Source of the DNA: Deltaproteobacteria bacterium
GTDB lineage: Bacteria; Desulfobacterota; WTBG01
Length of the DNA stretch: 10,236 bases
Direction of reading: 5' to 3'
NCBI GenBank assembly: GCA_013139225.1
Contig: WTBG01000261.1
Coordinates: 1-10,236, forward strand
Under the pieces are notes generated by a model. That model was not told the origin of the DNA, did no database searches, and saw only the letters and a program-made list of their open reading frames with translations. Of the stretch, positions 5,998 to 10,236 are shown piece after piece (position 1 is the first letter of the stretch; every line of letters starts with the position of its first letter). The translations under genes and the position numbers were made by a program.

Positions 5998-6837
5998 ATG
6001 AATATCTGCAGCATTGAAGAAATGATAAAACAAAAAAAACACTTGAAAAGATATATAAAATGGTTGATTTTTTTTGTGCTGATAATCCTCTTGCATAATG
6101 TTGCTGCTCAAACACCTCCACCATCACTGGATCATGAAAAACTGGAAAAGGCATTAACCACAATTGACCTTTTTGAACTCCATCGATATGAAACCATTCT
6201 AAAAGAATTACTCAACAGTAAATCTTCCCCAAGTCGTTACCTCTATAATTATTATCTTGGGAAAATCCATCTAAGAACCGCCCTTTACTATGAAAGCAAG
6301 TCTAAAGAAAATAAAACACTCTTAGAAACAAGCGAGTATTTGATCAATAAGGCACGGGATAAATTCAAAAGGGTAGTAAGAGAAAATGATGACTTTTCAG
6401 ATGGATACGTCTACCTGGCGATGGCTTATGCCCAAAAGATTAAATATGTAGGTTACCCTACACTTTTAAGGTATGCCACGCGTGTTGACAAAAATATAAA
6501 AAAGGCTTTAGAAAAAGATCCCAATAGCCCCAGGGCATATCTTGTCAAGGGCATTCAAGCTATGTATAAACCACCAGATCATGGGGGAGGTGTTGACAAG
6601 TCTATCCCTTTACTTTTAAAGTCTGTGAAGCTTGATCCTGCATTTCATGAAGGGTACTACTGGCTGGCACGAGCGTATGTGCAAAATTCTTTTAAGGGAA
6701 GAGATGAAGAAAAATCCAAAGACTACCTTTTAAAGGCCTTGCGGTTATCACCCGACGATTACTTTTATCAACTGGGACTAACACCTGATGTGCAAATCCC
6801 GGAATACAAAAAAGGCAAGAAGGATTCAAAAAAATAG
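5998..6837 (+). CDS. Exported TPR-like helical repeat protein
   Basis: The full frame is 279 residues. A start at the internal ATG (6022, residue 9) is equally likely, because neither site has a strong ribosome binding site and residue 9 begins a classic signal peptide: basic KQKKHLKRYIK, hydrophobic WLIFFVLIILL, then NVAAQ with probable cleavage after VAA. No lipobox cysteine is present, so it should be periplasmic or secreted. The mature part is built of helix pairs. KKALEKDPNSPRAYLVKGIQ, then SIPLLLKSVKLDPAFHEGYYWLARAY and YLLKALRLSPDD show the TPR-like pattern of A..L.P....A...., with a GGG-containing loop between. Such proteins usually scaffold protein-protein contacts; the partner is unknown. 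The tail is very basic (KKGKKDSKK). The gene converges on the radical SAM gene, with 28 bases between stops and no terminator hairpin visible. Confidence 0.75.
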   Translation: MNICSIEEMIKQKKHLKRYIKWLIFFVLIILLHNVAAQTPPPSLDHEKLEKALTTIDLFELHRYETILKELLNSKSSPSRYLYNYYLGKIHLRTALYYESKSKENKTLLETSEYLINKARDKFKRVVRENDDFSDGYVYLAMAYAQKIKYVGYPTLLRYATRVDKNIKKALEKDPNSPRAYLVKGIQAMYKPPDHGGGVDKSIPLLLKSVKLDPAFHEGYYWLARAYVQNSFKGRDEEKSKDYLLKALRLSPDDYFYQLGLTPDVQIPEYKKGKKDSKK

Positions 6838-6865
6838 GGAAAGTGTAATAGCAAATATAACAGGG

Positions 6866-8326
6866 TTAGTTATTTCGACTCGCCATATAGTCTTCAAAGG
6901 GCATATAATTTTTCTGCTTCCATTTTCTGCCCAATAGATTAGAAATCCCCAGTTTTATATAAGTCCTTTGCTGATATCGTAGAAAAGGTTTTTTAGAAAA
7001 GAATGCGTTCCATATTCCCTTCCAATACATAAAATACTTTGCCAATCCCTTTATGTAAACTTTTTTTGCTTCTTCATAAGTTAAGTGCTTGGTAGGCATG
7101 ACTACATTGACCATAGTGAAATTAGAAAAATCTTTATCTGCTATAAGCCCCTTTTTTTCAACTTCTTTATAGTAATCCGTACCGGGGAAAGGGGTCATAG
7201 CAGTTAAGGGGTAGACATCGGCATATTTTCTGTAAAATTTCCAGGTGTCATTTAATGAACGTTCATCATCATTCCAGTCTCCCCACATCATCATGGTCAT
7301 TAATATAACACCGCTGTCTTTGACAATATTCATCGCATTAAGCTGGGTTTCTAAGCCAGCTCCCTTCCTCAGCCGTTTTAGCTTTTCCTTATCCATGGAT
7401 TCTGTTCCCATCATTACCTGAAATAATCCAAGCTTTTTTAACCGGGGGAAGAGCTTTTTGTTTTCCACTACCTTATTGGGATTGGCCTGTACCCAGAAGT
7501 GGATATCTTTGAGCTTCCTCCTCTCCAATTCTTCACAGAAGTCAATGTTCCTTTGAGGATCCCACAGGAAGTCATTATCACCAAACATAATAGTGGTTTT
7601 CCCATATTTTTTGGATAATAACTCTAAATGGTCAACAACATACTTGGCACTATTCCCTCTCCATATATTATTCCAAAATTTGGCTTCAGAACAAAAGCTG
7701 CAGTTTCCCCCGCACCCCCGTGAGGTACTCATGACAAAGGCATTTTCTCCGATAACCGGAAGGGAAAATTTATCCATGGGGAGAAGATCATAATTAGGCA
7801 TGGGGAGGCTGTCTAAATCGTCTATGAAAGGACGAGGTTCCGTATATACCACTTTCCCATCAGAGAGATAGGCAATGCCTTTTATAGATGAGTAATCAAC
7901 GCTTTCTCCCTGTTTGCTTTTTTTAATCGCCTTGAGCAGTTCCATAACGGTAATTTCTCCCTCTCCCATAATAATAAAATCGATATACCCTGGCCGCAAA
8001 TTATCCTCTGCGGTAAAGGACATCATGGAACCTCCTGAAATCACTGTAATAGAGGGATCAATCAGTTTTATAAGATGAGCAGCATTCAGTGCATCATAAC
8101 AGAAGCAGGTAGCAACACTGGTTAGTCCCACTACATCAGGTTTTTCTTCTCTAATCATCTTTTCTAAATCTGCCCATGGATGCTCCAAACCACTGGTGGC
8201 GTCAATATACTTTACATCAAATTCCTTCTCAACATAAGTAGCCACATAGGTCATCCCGGGTGCTGGAGTATGACCTCTAAAAAATTCCCATATCTTGTGG
8301 GGAGGTTCAACAAAAAAGACCTTCAT
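6866..8326 (-). CDS. B12-binding-domain radical SAM protein, substrate unknown
   Basis: At 486 residues, this has the class B plan. The N-terminal cobalamin-binding Rossmann domain (about 1-140) includes VVGLTSVATC, ITVISGGSMMS and FIIMGEGE. The radical SAM barrel has C205-x3-C209-x2-C212 (SRGCGGNCSFC) for the 4Fe-4S cluster, then IMFGDNDFLWD, HFWVQANPN and QVMMGTESMD. A C-terminal extension of about 120 residues contains TPFPGTDYYKEVEKKG. Family members use B12 and S-adenosylmethionine to methylate or rearrange unactivated carbons in, for example, hopanoids, bacteriochlorophyll and antibiotics; the substrate here cannot be read from sequence. The start is fixed by AAGGAG (minus strand, 8340-8335), 8 bases upstream. 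It is last in an operon with an ABC exporter, 22 bases after the permease, hinting at modification of an exported lipid or secondary metabolite (inference). Confidence 0.9.
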   Translation of the reverse strand: MKVFFVEPPHKIWEFFRGHTPAPGMTYVATYVEKEFDVKYIDATSGLEHPWADLEKMIREEKPDVVGLTSVATCFCYDALNAAHLIKLIDPSITVISGGSMMSFTAEDNLRPGYIDFIIMGEGEITVMELLKAIKKSKQGESVDYSSIKGIAYLSDGKVVYTEPRPFIDDLDSLPMPNYDLLPMDKFSLPVIGENAFVMSTSRGCGGNCSFCSEAKFWNNIWRGNSAKYVVDHLELLSKKYGKTTIMFGDNDFLWDPQRNIDFCEELERRKLKDIHFWVQANPNKVVENKKLFPRLKKLGLFQVMMGTESMDKEKLKRLRKGAGLETQLNAMNIVKDSGVILMTMMMWGDWNDDERSLNDTWKFYRKYADVYPLTAMTPFPGTDYYKEVEKKGLIADKDFSNFTMVNVVMPTKHLTYEEAKKVYIKGLAKYFMYWKGIWNAFFSKKPFLRYQQRTYIKLGISNLLGRKWKQKNYMPFEDYMASRNN

Positions 8327-8334
8327 GCATTATT

Positions 8335-8340
8335 CTCCTT
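8335..8340 (-). promoter_or_regulatory. Ribosome binding site of the radical SAM gene
   Basis: On the minus strand AAGGAG lies 8 bases before the ATG at 8326. It is the clearest ribosome binding site in this operon and shows that the third gene is translated independently of the permease. Confidence 0.75.
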
Positions 8341-8348
8341 CCTTTTCT

Positions 8349-9116
8349 TTAGCTGGTTTTCTTCAAGGTAAAACTTCCTGCAACAAGTGCAACCATTCCT
8401 AATATTGCCATTCCTACAAGACTCGGAGTAATATCGTAGAGATCCCCGTTTTCAAAGATCAACTCTCTTAAGGAGTCGATCGCATAGGTTAAAGGGATAA
8501 GATAAGAACCCTTTTGTAACCAGGTGGGAAGCAATTCAACAGGATAAAAGATTCCAGAAAGCAGTAAAGCAGGAATTATAATTAAGGGAACAAATTGGAG
8601 TGCCTGTGCTTCAGATTTGACAAAACTTGATATAAGCGCACTAATGCCAATGGAAGTAAATACCAGTAAGATAGTAATAGGGGCGATCAACCACAAATGC
8701 GAGTCAAAAACAACCTCGATTTCACTAAAAAGAAAGTATGAAAAAACGAGAACATAAATAGCTTGAATAATCCCCAACAAAGAGAAACCCAGTAGGTATC
8801 CTCCCAAAATTTCAACCTTCCTTATGGGATAGGTAAACATTCTTTCTAATGTTCCCTGCACCCGTTCCCTCACCAGAACCAGAGCCCCCATCAAATAGGT
8901 TTGAAAATATATCTGAAGAGCAATCAAGCCCAGAATCATCTCCTGAGTTTCAAGCCTATAAGAACTTTCTTCCATTTGGCCAAAGGAAAACTTTACAATA
9001 ACAAGCGTGCCAACAGGAAAAAAGATGGATTCAAGTATCAACCCATAATCTTTCCTTGCCTGCCACAAATTTCTAAGTGCAATATAATATATTTTCCTTA
9101 ACATTTCAATCTGCAT
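8349..9116 (-). CDS. ABC-2 type transporter permease
   Basis: At 255 residues this is the membrane half of an exporter, acting in the inner membrane with the ATPase encoded just upstream. Six hydrophobic segments fit ABC-2 permeases (about 25-45, 60-82, 103-130, 141-165, 172-192, 233-251). The cytoplasmic loop RERVQGTLERMFTYPIRK (83-100) is the usual coupling region of the family. SGIFYPVELLPTWLQ followed by PLTYAIDSLRELI (208-220) is the typical C-terminal signature. The ATG at 9116 overlaps the ATPase stop by 11 bases. A second in-frame ATG at 9104 sits right after that stop. Neither has a good ribosome binding site, so translation is probably coupled to the ATPase. DrrB-like drug or lipid exporters are the nearest known type. 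The substrate is unknown. Confidence 0.92.
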   Translation of the reverse strand: MQIEMLRKIYYIALRNLWQARKDYGLILESIFFPVGTLVIVKFSFGQMEESSYRLETQEMILGLIALQIYFQTYLMGALVLVRERVQGTLERMFTYPIRKVEILGGYLLGFSLLGIIQAIYVLVFSYFLFSEIEVVFDSHLWLIAPITILLVFTSIGISALISSFVKSEAQALQFVPLIIIPALLLSGIFYPVELLPTWLQKGSYLIPLTYAIDSLRELIFENGDLYDITPSLVGMAILGMVALVAGSFTLKKTS

Positions 9117-9960
9117 CTTGGGTTAATCTAAGAAAAATATCTTCCAAAGTATCTGAAGTGATATCTAATCTAAGTACATCTCCGTTTATCTCTTTCAAGT
9201 GTTTTGGAAATTCTTCAGAAAAATTAGAAATCTCCAGCTCTTTTACTCCACTTTTTCTGGTTATCCGAATTCTTGAAGTTCCCAAATTCTTCAAGTGGGA
9301 AGGAGTATCAACCAAAAAAACTTTACCCTTTTTCATTAAGGCAAGACGATCGCAGTTTTCTGCATCTGTTAATTGATGCGTAGTTATTATAATTGTGGTG
9401 CCCTCCTGTTTCAGTTTTTTAAAATAATCCCAGAACGCACGTTTAAGTCTGGGATCGACCCCAGCAGTAGGCTCATCCAAAAACAAGATTTTTGGTTTAT
9501 GAATAAGGGCACAAGCTAATGATAACCTCTGCTTCATTCCACTGGAAAAGGTTGAAATGAGATCGTCCTTACGGTCTTTCAATTCCACAAATTCCAGGAT
9601 GTGATCAATTTTGTTCTGAGTACTCCCCCCGAGTCCATTATGGAATTGGAGATTGAGAAAAAATTCCAGATTTTTCCTGGCCGACAAGTCTTCATAGAGA
9701 GAAGGGCTTTGAGGCATATAGCCCATCATTTTTTTTAGTCCATAATCCTGACTGGGCAACCTAAATCCGGCAATCGAAACCTCCCCAGCGGAAGGTTTAA
9801 GTAATGTGCTGAGAATCCTTACCAGAGTTGTTTTACCTGCTCCATTAGGTCCTAAGATACCAAAAATTTCTCCCTCTTGAACCTCGAGATTAACCCCGTT
9901 AAGAGCAAATATACGACCAAAACTTTTTCTCAAACCTTTAACTTCAACGAAACTGGACAT
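9106..9960 (-). CDS. ABC transporter ATP-binding protein (DrrA-like exporter ATPase)
   Basis: This 284-residue cytoplasmic ATPase powers the ABC-2 permease encoded next. It shows Walker A GPNGAGKT (37-44), the Q-loop at Q84 in YMPQSPSLYEDLS, the signature FSSGMKQR (138-145), Walker B ILFLDEPTAGVD (D162, catalytic E163) and the H-loop histidine H195 in TTHQ. All catalytic residues are present. The last 60-70 residues form a C-terminal domain ending DTLEDIFLRLTQDAD, a pattern typical of exporter ATPases of the DrrA/NatA/CcmA-like group. The ATG at 9960 has no strong ribosome binding site, but the N-terminus aligns well with the family. It is the first gene of the minus-strand operon and lies about 40 bases from an inferred transcription start. 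Confidence 0.95.
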   Translation of the reverse strand: MSSFVEVKGLRKSFGRIFALNGVNLEVQEGEIFGILGPNGAGKTTLVRILSTLLKPSAGEVSIAGFRLPSQDYGLKKMMGYMPQSPSLYEDLSARKNLEFFLNLQFHNGLGGSTQNKIDHILEFVELKDRKDDLISTFSSGMKQRLSLACALIHKPKILFLDEPTAGVDPRLKRAFWDYFKKLKQEGTTIIITTHQLTDAENCDRLALMKKGKVFLVDTPSHLKNLGTSRIRITRKSGVKELEISNFSEEFPKHLKEINGDVLRLDITSDTLEDIFLRLTQDAD

Positions 9961-10004
9961 CGCATCTTATCAGTTAAGTTATTAATTACTATTATAAATT
10001 TTTC

Positions 10005-10033
10005 AATCTAAAGAATATTACGATGGATGTCAA
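10005..10033 (-). promoter_or_regulatory. Sigma70-type promoter of the ABC exporter-radical SAM operon
   Basis: Reading the minus strand, a perfect TTGACA (10033-10028), a 17-base spacer and TAGATT (10010-10005, four of six consensus positions) precede the ATPase start at 9960. Transcription would begin near 9998, leaving a leader of about 38 bases. No other promoter is visible between the three closely packed genes, so this one probably drives all of them. Confidence 0.55.
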
Positions 10034-10109
10034 GAATAAAACCAAAGGATGGTAATATTTTAGCATGGGGAAACATAAGACGTCTACCATGAAGGGGAAA
10101 AATATATCT

Positions 10110-10236
10110 ATCTGCTTATCTACAATACTCAAGTTGTCTATCAGTTCTTGGATCCCTGCTTTCGCAGGGATGACAGGCAAGGGTGGAACCGATTGAAAAA
10201 ACGTGTCATTCCCGCCCCGTATCAAGTACGGGATAA
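10110..10236 (+). repeat. Nested-hairpin intergenic repeat, copy 2 (cut by window end)
   Basis: This is the second copy of the repeat at 5743-5910. Hairpin A is compact: ATCCCTGC (10152-10159), loop TTTC, GCAGGGAT (10164-10171). Hairpin B begins at GTCATTCCCGC (10205-10215), with inner stem CCCGTA (10216-10221) and TACGGG (10227-10232). The window ends before the outer GCGGGAAT arm. Read on the minus strand the repeat gives a PAKAGIQ peptide, a common translation artefact of this repeat type. It lies upstream of, and pointing away from, the exporter operon. Confidence 0.85.

Noticed and set aside
6838..6865. Bidirectional terminator between the convergent TPR-like and radical SAM genes
   Set aside because: No inverted repeat with T-runs is visible in these 28 bases.
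9992..10225. 77-residue minus-strand frame containing PAKAGIQ
   Set aside because: It is the translation of a GTCATCCCTGC-type hairpin repeat, a known artefact, and it covers the exporter promoter.

Overview
This is a low-GC (roughly 40% by eye) bacterial chromosome segment. It carries the mismatch repair pair mutS and mutL, a few small accessory genes, and an ABC exporter plus B12-dependent radical SAM operon. MutL keeps the endonuclease motif DQHA(X)2E(X)4E, so repair is of the MutH-independent type and the host is not an enterobacterium. A B12-binding radical SAM enzyme and gaps rich in micro-repeats and nested hairpin repeats suggest an uncultivated, probably anaerobic, Gram-negative-like lineage. 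The sequence alone does not fix the phylum.

Layout. 1-259: no gene; a patchwork of short degenerate tandem repeats, then two hairpins. 260-2970: mutS, whose reading frame breaks in an A4 run at 2084-2087, just before the Walker A motif; one extra A would restore a 903-904 residue protein. 2971-3340: a 370-base gap with more micro-repeats, including an exact 17-base copy of a sequence at the window start. 3341-5122: intact mutL. 5123-5418: on the minus strand, what looks like a decayed remnant of a Rap1a/Tai-type immunity-like gene. 5419-5637: a 72-residue four-cysteine protein of unknown function, followed by a perfect intrinsic terminator. 5717-5910: a good sigma70-type promoter running into copy 1 of a nested-hairpin repeat. 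5998-6837: an exported TPR-like protein. 6866-9960, minus strand: a compact operon transcribed from a TTGACA promoter near 10030, in the order ABC ATPase, ABC-2 permease, B12-binding radical SAM enzyme. 10110-10236: copy 2 of the nested-hairpin repeat, cut by the window end.

How the genes work together. MutS and MutL form one repair pathway: mismatch recognition, then ATP-dependent recruitment of a nicking MutL. If the mutS frameshift is real, the cell would be a mutator; a base-calling error in a homopolymer is the simpler explanation. The ATPase and permease form one exporter and are translationally coupled. The radical SAM gene lies 22 bases downstream, so it may make or modify the exported molecule, but that molecule cannot be named. 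The TPR gene converges on this operon with only 28 bases between the stop codons.
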